Source: Selenomonas sp. oral taxon 920
GTDB taxonomy: Bacteria > Bacillota > Negativicutes > Selenomonadales > Selenomonadaceae
Assembly (NCBI RefSeq): GCF_001717585.1
Contig: NZ_CP017042.1
Location: 1,573,001-1,637,000 of the forward strand
DNA: 64,000 nucleotides
Direction: 5' to 3'
Positions 25,447 to 34,133 of this stretch are shown in pieces. The stretch's first letter is position 1, and each line of letters starts with the position of its first letter. Under the pieces are notes generated by a model. The model searched no databases. It saw only the letters and a list, made by a program, of their open reading frames with translations, and had not been told where the DNA came from. Position numbers and translations under genes: made by a program.

Positions 25447-28113
25447 TCAGCCCAGACGGACGGTGTAAATCGTTCCCTTGTAAGTCTTTGCCGCAAGGCT
25501 CTTCTCCGAGGCGACCGTGTATTCGATCGTGTTCGGTGACCGCTTGCGGATGTAGACCCCCACCTCATCGTCATCATTCACATCATCTGCGTCGATCATG
25601 CAGCGCACCATGCGCACCTCCGCGGCCTTCATATGGCCTTTCAGCGCACGCGGTTCCTGCGTATAGTAAAGTTCGAACTCATCCTCGTCCGCATACGTGA
25701 AATATGTCCACACACCGTAGTCGACACGCGCATCGATGTCCACCTTGAAGCAGCCGCGCTCGTTCAGACTTCCGAGGAAATACGGGAAGAGAAGCTCGTC
25801 ATGCTCGTCCACATTCTTGTTGATGATCTTGACATCCTTCCCGCCCTTGCGGCAGCGCAGGAGTCCAAACGCCACGCCCGTCTTCCCTGTGCGCAGGCGG
25901 TCGAAGCCATCGTGGAGAATTTTCTTCTCCTTCTCTGCATCCTCCATGCCAAGCGGGAGATAGAGCAGGAACGGTGCATCCTTGCGCTGTGCAGACAACT
26001 TGCCGTTCGCCTCCGGCTTCTTGCCCGCTGCGTCTGACTTCTCGGCAGGACGCTCGGAGGTCATCTGGTGCAGTGCATTGATCTGGCGCGCGATGTACTC
26101 ATCGAAGAGCTTGCGCACCATCGGTGCCTTACATGAGTTGCCCGCGAGAAAGATGTGGATCTGGCGCACATCGCGGCCCTTGAACGCCGTTGCCATCGCC
26201 TGAAAGAAGTTATCGACACCGCGGCGAATGCGAGCCTCGAGCGTGCGCTCGAGCTTCTTCACGTCAATGTGCAGACGAATCTCGGCGCGATTGCCCGCAT
26301 TTCCCGTCTTTTCAGATGAGAAGAGCGTGATCTGCGTATCGAAGCTGTCCCCCGCCGCGAACTCGTCATACCCCTCACGGCGCTCCCAGAAGGGGCGCAG
26401 TCGCTCAGCGAGGATCTTATTGTTGAGATGCGATGCAGCATCACGCGTCTCGCGCACGAGTGCCTCTGCCCCCGCGAACGTCTCGCTCTCGGGCGGCAGA
26501 GCAAATGTGATCTTGTGTTGACGCATCTCCGCAAGATTGTCCTTGAACACCTCATATGCCAGCAGCTCGAGGATGTTCTCGCCGCCGAGATACATGTCGC
26601 TGCCGAAGCCGAACTGCTCGATGACAAACTTGCGGCGTCCGTTCTCCGGCACATACTCTACACCAAAGTCAAAATCCGTCGTGCCGCCGCCGAAGTCAAA
26701 GACGCCGTAGGCAACCTCCTCACCCACACGCTTTGGCTCGAGACCGTATGCCTCAAGCGCGCTGATCGCATACGCCGCCGGTTCGTTGGCACCATCGTAC
26801 ACGCGGAAGCGGCGCATCATCTCGGGATCATCAAGCAGCGCCTTCGGCAGAGTCTTTCGGAGACCGCGCTCGAAGCTCATGCGGATGTGCTCCCGCACGC
26901 TCTTTTCATAGCCCACAGGGAAGGACAGGATGTAGTCCAGGTAGATGTTGCGGTGCATATTGTTAATGTAGAGGCCGAGATAGTACGCATAGATCTCAAT
27001 CGGATCAAAGCCGCCCGCATCGAGCGGCTGCGTTTCCGCATACGGCTTGACCTCCTGAATATAGCCGTGCCTGTCCTTTAGGATCGGAGAGTTCGCCGTG
27101 TCACGCGTCCAACGCTTGAGCTCGCTGAACACGGAGTAGTAGACCGCAATGCCCTCCGTTGACTGCCGCTCAAAGATCGCATCTGCCGCCTGATGGGATG
27201 CCGTCACCTGCGCCCACTCCGTATAGGGACGTCCCTCGCGCGCGCGATAGAGCTGCTTAAACTTCTCGATGTCGATCAGCTCGATCGCCGTCGGATTCTC
27301 GTAATCCTGAATCGTCGGCTCGTTTTCGTAGTCTCCCTTGCCGATGCGCAGGAGACGCGCCTCGCGGTCGCGGCAGACGACAACGGTGCTGCGTGTGCCG
27401 AAGTCAATGGCACAGGTGCCGTTCATGATAACATCCATCTGCGGCGGGCGCGCGACGAGGAAGTCCGTCGGCGGCAGGCGCAGACAGACGCTGTCCTCGC
27501 GCCCCTCCTCCGTCAGCTCCTCATAGAGATCCCAGTGCCCGAGGCTCATATCCGTCAGGAGGCGATCGGCATAGGGCTGAATGTTTGCACGCACATGATC
27601 GGTATACAGGAGCGCCTTCTTGAACGGCTCGATGGAAAAATCAAGTGCTACGGAACCCGTGTTGATCGCCGTCTCAATCACGCTTTGAATATCGAAGGTA
27701 ATGCCAAAGATCGTCTCTTTGAATCGTCCTGCCACCACATCCTCGGCAAACCGATTGTGATCAAAGAGGAGCTGATCCTCCTCGATGCGGATGTAGGAGC
27801 GGATCTTCGGATACTCCGCCACCAGACGGCGCAGACGCTCCTCCTGCTCGTGCGAGACATCCTCCGCATTGAACTCGTCCGCAATCCACTTCAGAAAGCT
27901 CTGTGCACCACTCTTCTCCGTCGCGAGAGAGAACATATACTTCTTGTTGACAATGGATGCCGTCTCATCCTTCAGCTCCGCAATATCCCTGCCAATCTGC
28001 TCTCCAAAACGGAGCGAACTCTCGTAGAAAAACTGCCGAAACGCATTCTTTTTCAAATGTAAGCTGCGCATGAGCACCGGACGCACCGCTGCCTGCACCT
28101 CTTTTCGCGCCAT
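25447..28113 (-). CDS. Large divergent Hsp70-like ATPase
   Basis: An 888-residue protein of the actin/Hsp70 superfamily. Residues 1-230 are a helical N-terminal region I do not recognise. The ATPase runs from about 232 to 680: phosphate-1 loop AIDFGTRST (235-243), connect-1 NEPAAYAI (443-450; compare NEPTAAAL in DnaK), phosphate-2 loop FDFGGGTTDFDFG (472-484), and adenosine motif IFLAGNSCKAPMV (654-666). An Ala/Lys-rich linker (about 685-712) leads to a C-terminal region of about 175 residues with no DnaK-type peptide-binding signature. The start at 28113 follows GGAGATGAATGA. Function unknown; a chaperone or a cytoskeletal-type role is possible. It is co-directional with the ComFB-like gene. 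Confidence 0.85.
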   Translation of the reverse strand: MARKEVQAAVRPVLMRSLHLKKNAFRQFFYESSLRFGEQIGRDIAELKDETASIVNKKYMFSLATEKSGAQSFLKWIADEFNAEDVSHEQEERLRRLVAEYPKIRSYIRIEEDQLLFDHNRFAEDVVAGRFKETIFGITFDIQSVIETAINTGSVALDFSIEPFKKALLYTDHVRANIQPYADRLLTDMSLGHWDLYEELTEEGREDSVCLRLPPTDFLVARPPQMDVIMNGTCAIDFGTRSTVVVCRDREARLLRIGKGDYENEPTIQDYENPTAIELIDIEKFKQLYRAREGRPYTEWAQVTASHQAADAIFERQSTEGIAVYYSVFSELKRWTRDTANSPILKDRHGYIQEVKPYAETQPLDAGGFDPIEIYAYYLGLYINNMHRNIYLDYILSFPVGYEKSVREHIRMSFERGLRKTLPKALLDDPEMMRRFRVYDGANEPAAYAISALEAYGLEPKRVGEEVAYGVFDFGGGTTDFDFGVEYVPENGRRKFVIEQFGFGSDMYLGGENILELLAYEVFKDNLAEMRQHKITFALPPESETFAGAEALVRETRDAASHLNNKILAERLRPFWERREGYDEFAAGDSFDTQITLFSSEKTGNAGNRAEIRLHIDVKKLERTLEARIRRGVDNFFQAMATAFKGRDVRQIHIFLAGNSCKAPMVRKLFDEYIARQINALHQMTSERPAEKSDAAGKKPEANGKLSAQRKDAPFLLYLPLGMEDAEKEKKILHDGFDRLRTGKTGVAFGLLRCRKGGKDVKIINKNVDEHDELLFPYFLGSLNERGCFKVDIDARVDYGVWTYFTYADEDEFELYYTQEPRALKGHMKAAEVRMVRCMIDADDVNDDDEVGVYIRKRSPNTIEYTVASEKSLAAKTYKGTIYTVRLG

Positions 28114-28205
28114 TCATTCATCTCCTAACGAAAAATAAATTTCCCTTCCTGTTAGTATTCTTCACCATCCATCAAAATCCTTTTTCAGAACGTCCTAATA
28201 AAAAA

Positions 28206-28227
28206 GTCCTGCGGAACCCCGCAGGAC
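28206..28227 (-). terminator. Terminator after tRNA-Arg
   Basis: GTCCTGCGG/CCGCAGGAC, a perfect 9-bp stem with a 4-base loop, followed on the minus strand by TTTTT. Confidence 0.85.
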
Positions 28228-28238
28228 AGATTTTCATA

Positions 28239-28313
28239 TGGTGCGCTCGGCGGGAGTCGAACCCACGCTTTCAGCTCCGGAGGCTAACGTCCTATCCACT
28301 GGACTACGAGCGC
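28239..28313 (-). tRNA. tRNA-Arg (anticodon CCG)
   Basis: Full cloverleaf on the minus strand. Acceptor GCGCTCG pairs with CGAGCGC; the anticodon stem TTAGC/GCTGA encloses loop CTCCGGA, giving anticodon CCG (reads CGG); the T arm is GTGGG-TTCGACT-CCCGC. CCA is encoded. Confidence 0.95.
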
Positions 28314-28349
28314 AATCAAGACACAGACTGCATTATAGCTTAAAACAGG

Positions 28350-29054
28350 CTATTTGTCGAGAGATTTTTCATCACCGTCCTGCGCCGCAATCGGCTCCCC
28401 TGCCGCCTCATGTGCCGGTGAAACAGGGGCAAAGTACCGGCGGATGAGCCCAACCTCGTCGCCGATAAAGAGTGCCACCGGCGACTCACGAAGCATGACA
28501 AGCTCCAAGAGGCGTGCCTGCTCAGCAGGATTTTTCTCCTTCATCGCAGCAGGATCGGCCGCAGCGCGTGTGAGCGTGATCGCCTTCTGCTCGTCTGCGA
28601 CATAGTCGTTCGTCTTGCTGACAATGCTCGCAAGAGGATCGTAGACGTGCTCCGAAAGTTCCAGCGGCGGAGAATTTTTTTCCATCCGCGTATGCAGATC
28701 CTGCATATCCCGTTCGAGATCAACCAGCCGCGCATAGGTAATCGCAAGCTCCGTCTCCCCCTCCTTCGCATCGGACAGGATCTGGTGGTAACGCGTCCAG
28801 TTGCGGTCCAGCTCGGCAATCTGTTTCTGATACGTTCCCCACCACGGCATAAAGAGCTCCTGCTCGCGCGTAATGGCAGCACGCTCCTCTGCCGTCAGCG
28901 GCTCAGGCGGGCGCTCTGCCGTCTGCAGGTGAAAGACAATGCCGCCAAACGCCGCAAGCAGCAGGACGAACACGAGGAAGACGCGCCGCGGCAGATATCG
29001 AAACAAGATGATGAGCAGAAGGATGACAAGAACGGTCAAAAGATAGATCAACAT
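28350..29054 (-). CDS. Membrane-anchored coiled-coil protein, unknown function
   Basis: No family recognised. 234 residues. Two adjacent hydrophobic segments at the N-terminus (MLIYLLTVLVILLLIILF and VFLVFVLLLAAFGGIVFHL) probably form a hairpin or one anchor plus signal. The rest is soluble and helical, with heptad-like stretches (EKGETELAITYARLVDLER-like region and MQDLHTRMEKN). The Met at 29054 is favoured by GGAGGAGCCT. It lies 24 bases after the Crp/Fnr gene and is probably co-transcribed. Confidence 0.7.
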   Translation of the reverse strand: MLIYLLTVLVILLLIILFRYLPRRVFLVFVLLLAAFGGIVFHLQTAERPPEPLTAEERAAITREQELFMPWWGTYQKQIAELDRNWTRYHQILSDAKEGETELAITYARLVDLERDMQDLHTRMEKNSPPLELSEHVYDPLASIVSKTNDYVADEQKAITLTRAAADPAAMKEKNPAEQARLLELVMLRESPVALFIGDEVGLIRRYFAPVSPAHEAAGEPIAAQDGDEKSLDK

Positions 29055-29078
29055 AGGCTCCTCCGATGATTCCACGGG

Positions 29079-29771
29079 TCAGACACCCGCACGCTCCTGC
29101 AGAGCCGCACGATTGAGGATGTGTATGCGCCCTCGGGAGGTCTGCACCAAGCCCTCCTGACTGAACTCACGGATGAGACGGCTGACGACTTCCCGCGCCG
29201 TCCCGAGATACTGTGCGGTCTCCTCGTGCGTCAGACGGATTTCATCGCTCGCCGTACGTGCGGATTCTGTGAGCAGGAATTTCGCAAGTCTCCGATCTGC
29301 CGATGTAAAGAGCATCTGCTGAAACTTCCAGAGCATCTCCGAAAGGCGCGCAACCGCATACTCATACGCATGGGCACGCACCGCCAGATTGGCGTCAAAG
29401 ATCTCACGCACAGCTTGTGTATCCGAGATAAAGAGCTCCGTCCCCTTCGCTGCCTCAATCGCAATATCACAGGAAACCGCACCGAGAAATGCTGTGCTCG
29501 CAAGGAGCGCAATATCCCCCTCGCGCAGGAGATAAAGCGTAAACTCACGCCCCTCCTCCGAGAGGATATAGACACGCAGAGCGCCGGATATGACGTGCAG
29601 CGTACCTGCACTGGCAAGAGCACCGCGATGAATGATCTCTCCTTTGACCGCACGCTGAAAGCGCGTATGGGCGATGAGATGCTCCCGCTGTGCATCGGCC
29701 AGTGCATTCCACAGCTCGAATCGAGCGATATAATCTTGAAAATGCAAGTCCTTCAAGCCATGTGCCGACAT
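29079..29771 (-). CDS. Crp/Fnr-family transcriptional regulator
   Basis: 230 residues: cyclic-nucleotide-like beta roll at the N-terminus (GEIIHRGALASAGTLHVISGAL and LREGDIALLAST), a dimerisation helix near 120-140, and a C-terminal winged helix (LTHEETAQYLGTAREVVSRL is the recognition unit). It lacks the N-terminal cysteine cluster of FNR, so an Fe-S oxygen sensor is unlikely. The effector is unknown. It lies 36 bases after the flavoprotein gene and may regulate it. Confidence 0.9.
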   Translation of the reverse strand: MSAHGLKDLHFQDYIARFELWNALADAQREHLIAHTRFQRAVKGEIIHRGALASAGTLHVISGALRVYILSEEGREFTLYLLREGDIALLASTAFLGAVSCDIAIEAAKGTELFISDTQAVREIFDANLAVRAHAYEYAVARLSEMLWKFQQMLFTSADRRLAKFLLTESARTASDEIRLTHEETAQYLGTAREVVSRLIREFSQEGLVQTSRGRIHILNRAALQERAGV

Positions 29772-29807
29772 ATCCGTCCCCCCTTTTCTCTCCCCTTACA
29801 AACTCTT

Positions 29808-30671
29808 CTATCCCCTGCGCAGATGGTGCACAGCGGCAAGCCCCGCCGCAGCGCCCTCATAGACCGCCTTGGCAATCTGCATCAATCCGCCCGTGCAGTC
29901 CCCTGCTGCATAGATACCTGGGACATTCGTCTCCATATGCTCCCCGACGGGAATTTTCCCGTCGTGAACCAGTACACCCAGCTTACGGGCCAGTTCCACG
30001 CTCCCCGCCGTACCGACTGCGACAAATACACCATCCACATCCATGCGGGAATCATCGGCAAAGACGATCTGCCGCACGCGGCGTTCGCCCTCGATGCGGG
30101 CAATCTCTCGTGTGTTCACCGCAATATCGCTCGAAAGTGCTGCCGTAAGGTCGGCTCCATTCGTCAGGAGTGTCAAATGCGCTGCGTGCGGCAGGAGGAT
30201 CTGCGCCTCGTGCAGAGCATATTCTCCTGCACCGATAACGGCAACATTTTTCCCGCGATAGAAGAATGCGTCACAGATCGCACAGTAACTGATGCCATGC
30301 CCTTCGAATGAGCGGAGCCCCGCGATAGAGGGCATCTTGCGGTGCGCCCCCGCCGCCAAAATGACGGCATCTGCCTCGTAGCGTTGACGCACTCCCTCGA
30401 TCAGAAATGCCGCCCCATGATCCGCGGGTTGGACCGCAAGCGCCTCATCCATCTCGAAATGCACGCCGAGCCGCTTTGCGCCGTCAATCCCGCGCTGTTC
30501 CAGCTCCGCGCCCGTAATCGGTTCCGGAAAGCCATAGTAATTCTCCACCCACTCAGCCGCGGCGAGAAAGCCCGTCCCCTTCGTGATGACCGTCACCTCT
30601 GCACCGCCGCGCCGCGCATAGAGGGCTGCAGAGACACCTGCAGGTCCCGAACCGATAATAACAACGTGCAT
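29808..30671 (-). CDS. Thioredoxin-reductase-like FAD oxidoreductase
   Basis: NAD(P)H/FAD enzyme of the TrxB family, 287 residues, slightly shorter than usual (about 305-320). FAD site GSGPAGVSAALYARRGG near 7-23; redox-active SYCAICDAFFYRG near 130; NAD(P) site VIGAGEYALHEAQ near 150, in which the last G of GxGxxG is replaced; and IYAAGDCTGG near 268. The redox CxxC pair is intact. The expected substrate is thioredoxin or a related carrier. It lies upstream of the Crp/Fnr gene in the same direction. Confidence 0.88.
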   Translation of the reverse strand: MHVVIIGSGPAGVSAALYARRGGAEVTVITKGTGFLAAAEWVENYYGFPEPITGAELEQRGIDGAKRLGVHFEMDEALAVQPADHGAAFLIEGVRQRYEADAVILAAGAHRKMPSIAGLRSFEGHGISYCAICDAFFYRGKNVAVIGAGEYALHEAQILLPHAAHLTLLTNGADLTAALSSDIAVNTREIARIEGERRVRQIVFADDSRMDVDGVFVAVGTAGSVELARKLGVLVHDGKIPVGEHMETNVPGIYAAGDCTGGLMQIAKAVYEGAAAGLAAVHHLRRG

Positions 30672-30910
30672 AGGTTGTTGCTCCTAAATGTATGAAAAAG
30701 AGGCGCCCGTAAGGGAGGCACTAATAAATTCAGCCCATCCTCATGGTGCATCCTTTTCACCCTGCCTGTATCAACAAATCCTCCACATAGCAGAGCGGCT
30801 ATGCGTCTGGTTTGTTTCCTTGGCAGGACAAAACCGCACCAATCTGACGAACCTAATTTGATCAGTGATTCCCTCGACGCCCCTTCTCTTTCTGCGCGAA
30901 GCCTGTTTGT
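30672..30910. other. Intergenic region holding MITE copy B
   Basis: 239 bases between prs and the TrxB-like gene on the minus strand, mostly occupied by the element at 30713-30873. No gene or clear separate terminator is visible; the element itself is rich in hairpins and may end transcription. Confidence 0.5.
30713..30873. repeat. MITE-like element, copy B
   Basis: 161 bases. The left end GGGAGGCACTAATAAATTC and the complement of the right end GGGAATCACTGATCAAATT are imperfect inverted repeats. It shares with copy A the motifs AAATCCTCCACATAGC, GGCTATGCGTC, GGTTTG and CCAATCTGACG in the same order and spacing. The central CATAGC/GCTATG hairpin is kept, with a different loop. Confidence 0.78.
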
Positions 30911-31864
30911 TTAATGATGGTTAAAGAGCAGGCTCACGGAACGATGACTTTGAATCCGCACAATGACATCCGCGAGGGACTGTGCGAGAGAGAGTGTGAC
31001 GAGTTTATCGGACTGCTTCTCAGGCAGAATCGGAATAGAGTCGGTGATGACAAGCTGGTCGATGACCGAGGCGTTTAGACGCTCGGTCGCCGGGTTGCTG
31101 AGAATTGCATGCGAGCACGCTGCAAGAATACGTCTTGCCCCGCGCTCCTTGAGGGCCTTTGCCCCCTCGCAGAGAGAGCCTGCCGTATCGACAATATCAT
31201 CGATGAGCAGTGCTGTCTTTCCCTCGACCTCGCCGATGAGGTTCATGACCTCCGCACAGCCGGGGCACGGACGGCGCTTCTCAATAATCGCAATCGGTGC
31301 ATGGAGAAAATCCGCCATAATGCGTGCACGCGTGACGCCGCCGAGATCCGGCGAAACAACGACGAGATCATCAATCGCCTGCTCGCGGAAATAGTTTGCC
31401 AAGACGGGCGCAGCCGCGAGATGGTCCACGGGGATATCAAAGAATCCCTGTATCTGACCCGCGTGCAGATCAACCGTAACAACACGCGTCACGCCCGCCG
31501 TCGTCATGAGATTGGCAACGAGTTTTGCCGAGATCGGCTCGCGCCCGCGCGTCTTGCGATCCTGACGGGCATAGGCATAGTACGGAACAACCGCCGTAAT
31601 ACTGTGGGCGGAAGCACGCTTGCACGCATCCGTGAGAATAAGCAGCTCCATGAGATTGTCATTCACGGGGAAGCTGGTTGGCTGGATGATGAAGATATCC
31701 TTCCCGCGAATACTCTCCTCAATCATCACCTGGATCTCGCCGTTGTTGAACTGTCCGACGAAAGCCTCGCAGAGTGGTATGCCGATACGGTCTGCAATGT
31801 CCTTTGCCAATTGGGGATTCGCATTCCCCGTCAGGATGCATACGTTGTCGGTCGGAAAACTCAT
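30911..31864 (-). CDS. prs: Ribose-phosphate pyrophosphokinase
   Basis: Makes PRPP from ribose 5-phosphate and ATP for nucleotide, His, Trp and NAD synthesis. 317 residues, full length. RQDRKTRGREPISAKLVA is the ATP/flexible loop region; VDLHAGQIQGFFDIPVDHL is near-consensus; LIDDIVDTAGSL is the PRPP-binding loop. ATG follows AGGAGGAACAGTGAG. It follows glmU on the same strand across a 138-base gap with a weak TATACT promoter candidate. Confidence 0.98.
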   Translation of the reverse strand: MSFPTDNVCILTGNANPQLAKDIADRIGIPLCEAFVGQFNNGEIQVMIEESIRGKDIFIIQPTSFPVNDNLMELLILTDACKRASAHSITAVVPYYAYARQDRKTRGREPISAKLVANLMTTAGVTRVVTVDLHAGQIQGFFDIPVDHLAAAPVLANYFREQAIDDLVVVSPDLGGVTRARIMADFLHAPIAIIEKRRPCPGCAEVMNLIGEVEGKTALLIDDIVDTAGSLCEGAKALKERGARRILAACSHAILSNPATERLNASVIDQLVITDSIPILPEKQSDKLVTLSLAQSLADVIVRIQSHRSVSLLFNHH

Positions 31865-32002
31865 CTCACTGTTCCTCCTAAAAGCCAGACGCGTCTATAC
31901 ACAAATCTATAGATAGTATAACACGCACTGTTTGTTTTTGGAAGAGCGTTCCCCCTCTTTTTCACATTGTTCAGAGCCTTATGCGGGAATCATATGCGAG
32001 TC

Positions 32003-33367
32003 TCATTTTCGTTTGTCATGCCAGCCGTCGATCTCCTTCTGACGCGCACGCGCGACAGAGAGGGTTCCAGCCGGCACATCACGCGTAATGGTTGAACCAG
32101 CGGCAACATAGGCCCCCTCCCCCACGGCAACAGGGGCGACAAGATTGGAATTGCAGCCGATAAAGGAATTGTCCGCAATCGTCGTACGGAACTTATTCTT
32201 TCCATCGTAGTTGACCGTAATCGTGCCGCAGCCCATGTTGACGTGAGCACCCATGTCGCAGTCCCCGATGTAGGAGAGATGCGGCAGCTTTGAGCCCGTG
32301 CCGATATTAGAGTTCTTGACCTCAACGAAGTTCCCCATCTTGACCCCTGCGCCGATATGGCTGTCCGGACGGATGTGGTTGAACTGTCCCAGATCTACCC
32401 CGCTCTCGACCTCGGCATCGTGTGCGTAGACATAGTGCGCCTTGACTTTGTCGCCGATCACCATGTTCTGAAAGCGCACACTGGGGCCGATCTCGCAGTC
32501 TGCACCGATGACCGTGCTCCCCTCCAAAAAGGTAAAGGGATAGATGACAGTATCCATGCTGACGCGCACCTCAGCATCAATGAAGGTGCTCTGCGGGTCG
32601 ATGATCGTAACACCGTCCGCCATGAGCTCCTCGACCTTGCGGCGGCGCAGGATACGCTCTGCCACAGCGAGCTGACTGCGCGAATTTATGCCGAGCGTAC
32701 TCTCGTAGTTGTCTGCGACGACCGCCCAGATCTTCTCGCCCGCATCATGCAGTATGCTGAGCACGTCCGGGAGATAGTACTCACCCTGCGCATTGTCGTT
32801 CGTGACCTTCGCGAGTGCCGAGAAAAGCGCCTGTGCGTCAAAGCAGTAGATGCCCGCGTTGACCTCGTGAATCTCGCGCTCTGCTTCCGTCGCATCTTTG
32901 TGTTCGACAATCTTCAAGACCTCGCCGTTTGCGCGGCGCACGATGCGCCCATATCCCTTCGCATTCGGCATGATCGCTGTGAGCACGGTCGCCTTTGCCC
33001 CCGTCTGCACATGTTCCTCGTGGAAGCGCGCCAAGAGCTCTGCCGTCAGAAGCGGTGTATCCCCGCAGAGCACCATGATGGTTCCGTGCTCCTTTGCGAG
33101 CAGCTCCTTCGTCTGCAGAACAGCGTGTCCCGTACCCAGCTGTTCGCGCTGTTCCACGTACTCCACACTGTCCCCGATGGCCTCACGTACCGTCTCACCG
33201 CCAAAGCCCGTGACTACGATGTTGCGCCGCGCACCTGCCGCATCTGCCGCGTCAATGACATGCTGCAGCATGGATTTCCCCGCTGCACGGTGCAGGACTT
33301 TCGGCAGCTTCGACTTCATGCGCGTGCCCTTGCCCGCTGCCAATATGACTGTAACAAAGTCCAACAT
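32003..33367 (-). CDS. glmU: Bifunctional N-acetylglucosamine-1-phosphate uridyltransferase/glucosamine-1-phosphate acetyltransferase GlmU
   Basis: Makes UDP-GlcNAc for peptidoglycan and lipopolysaccharide. 454 residues. N-terminal uridyltransferase with LAAGKGTRMKSKLPKVLH and GDTPLLTAELL; C-terminal left-handed beta helix with acetyltransferase repeats (EVKNSNIGTGSKLPHLSYIG, then NYDGKNKFRTTIADNSFIG). Start at 33367 follows GGGAGGAGC. It sits between a GntR-type gene and prs. Confidence 0.97.
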   Translation of the reverse strand: MLDFVTVILAAGKGTRMKSKLPKVLHRAAGKSMLQHVIDAADAAGARRNIVVTGFGGETVREAIGDSVEYVEQREQLGTGHAVLQTKELLAKEHGTIMVLCGDTPLLTAELLARFHEEHVQTGAKATVLTAIMPNAKGYGRIVRRANGEVLKIVEHKDATEAEREIHEVNAGIYCFDAQALFSALAKVTNDNAQGEYYLPDVLSILHDAGEKIWAVVADNYESTLGINSRSQLAVAERILRRRKVEELMADGVTIIDPQSTFIDAEVRVSMDTVIYPFTFLEGSTVIGADCEIGPSVRFQNMVIGDKVKAHYVYAHDAEVESGVDLGQFNHIRPDSHIGAGVKMGNFVEVKNSNIGTGSKLPHLSYIGDCDMGAHVNMGCGTITVNYDGKNKFRTTIADNSFIGCNSNLVAPVAVGEGAYVAAGSTITRDVPAGTLSVARARQKEIDGWHDKRK

Positions 33368-33394
33368 TATGCTCCTCCCATTCTCCAAAAATGC

Positions 33395-34132
33395 CTACTC
33401 AACATTTTCCTTTGTCTTTTTACCCTTGCGTTTCACGAGGGTGGTACCTGTCTTTTTTTCCTGTTCCTCAATGGCGTAAAGCAGTGTCTTCTCCGAATTT
33501 TCCATATGCTTTGCGCCCACCTTCCGTGCGAGGCGCGGATCGCCCGAGCCGATGGCATCCACAATCGCACGGTGTTCCTCGAGCGTCGCCTTGAGACGTC
33601 CCGGATAGGACATTGAAATCGTGCGAAAGCGCGTGAGCTGCTCGCGCAGATTGCCGATGATCGCGAGCAGACGCTCGTTGCGTGCAGCCTGATACAGGAG
33701 CTCATGAAACTCGATGTCGGTTCGTACGATGCGATCCATATCGCGCTCCTCGATGGCACGCCCAATAGCAACGAGGAGACGTTCCAGACGTTCCTGTTCC
33801 TCATCGGTAATCCGCTCCGCCGCCAGCTCGCAGGCAAGTGCCTCGAGTGCCGCGCGGATCTCAAAGATTTCGTTGATGTCGCGGATGGATACGCTTGCGA
33901 CATAGGCACCGCGCCGCGGTACGGTGACGACATAGCCCTCCTGCTCAAGTTTTCGGATCGCCTCACGCACGGGCGTGCGGCTGACGAGAAGTTCGTCTGC
34001 GAGATCGGTCTCCTTCAGCCATTCACCGGGTTTTAGAATCCCGCCGCGAATGGCATCGCGCAGCACCTCACAGACAATTTCACGAAGCGGCTGATAGCTG
34101 TTCACAACAACCGGAGATAGTTTTCCCTGCAT
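33395..34132 (-). CDS. GntR-family (FCD domain) transcriptional regulator
   Basis: 245 residues: an N-terminal winged HTH (LREIVCEVLRDAIRGGIL, LADELLVSRTPVREAIRKLE) and a C-terminal FCD helical domain (RAALEALACELAAERI, DIEFHELLYQAARNERL, EHRAIVDAI) with the Asp/His residues that often bind metal or a small acid. The tail is Lys-rich (KKTGTTLVKRKGKKTKENVE). It starts directly after ispE with AGAGGG before ATG. In Bacillus this slot between ispE and glmU holds purR and spoVG. Confidence 0.92.
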   Translation of the reverse strand: MQGKLSPVVVNSYQPLREIVCEVLRDAIRGGILKPGEWLKETDLADELLVSRTPVREAIRKLEQEGYVVTVPRRGAYVASVSIRDINEIFEIRAALEALACELAAERITDEEQERLERLLVAIGRAIEERDMDRIVRTDIEFHELLYQAARNERLLAIIGNLREQLTRFRTISMSYPGRLKATLEEHRAIVDAIGSGDPRLARKVGAKHMENSEKTLLYAIEEQEKKTGTTLVKRKGKKTKENVE

Positions 34133-34133
34133 A

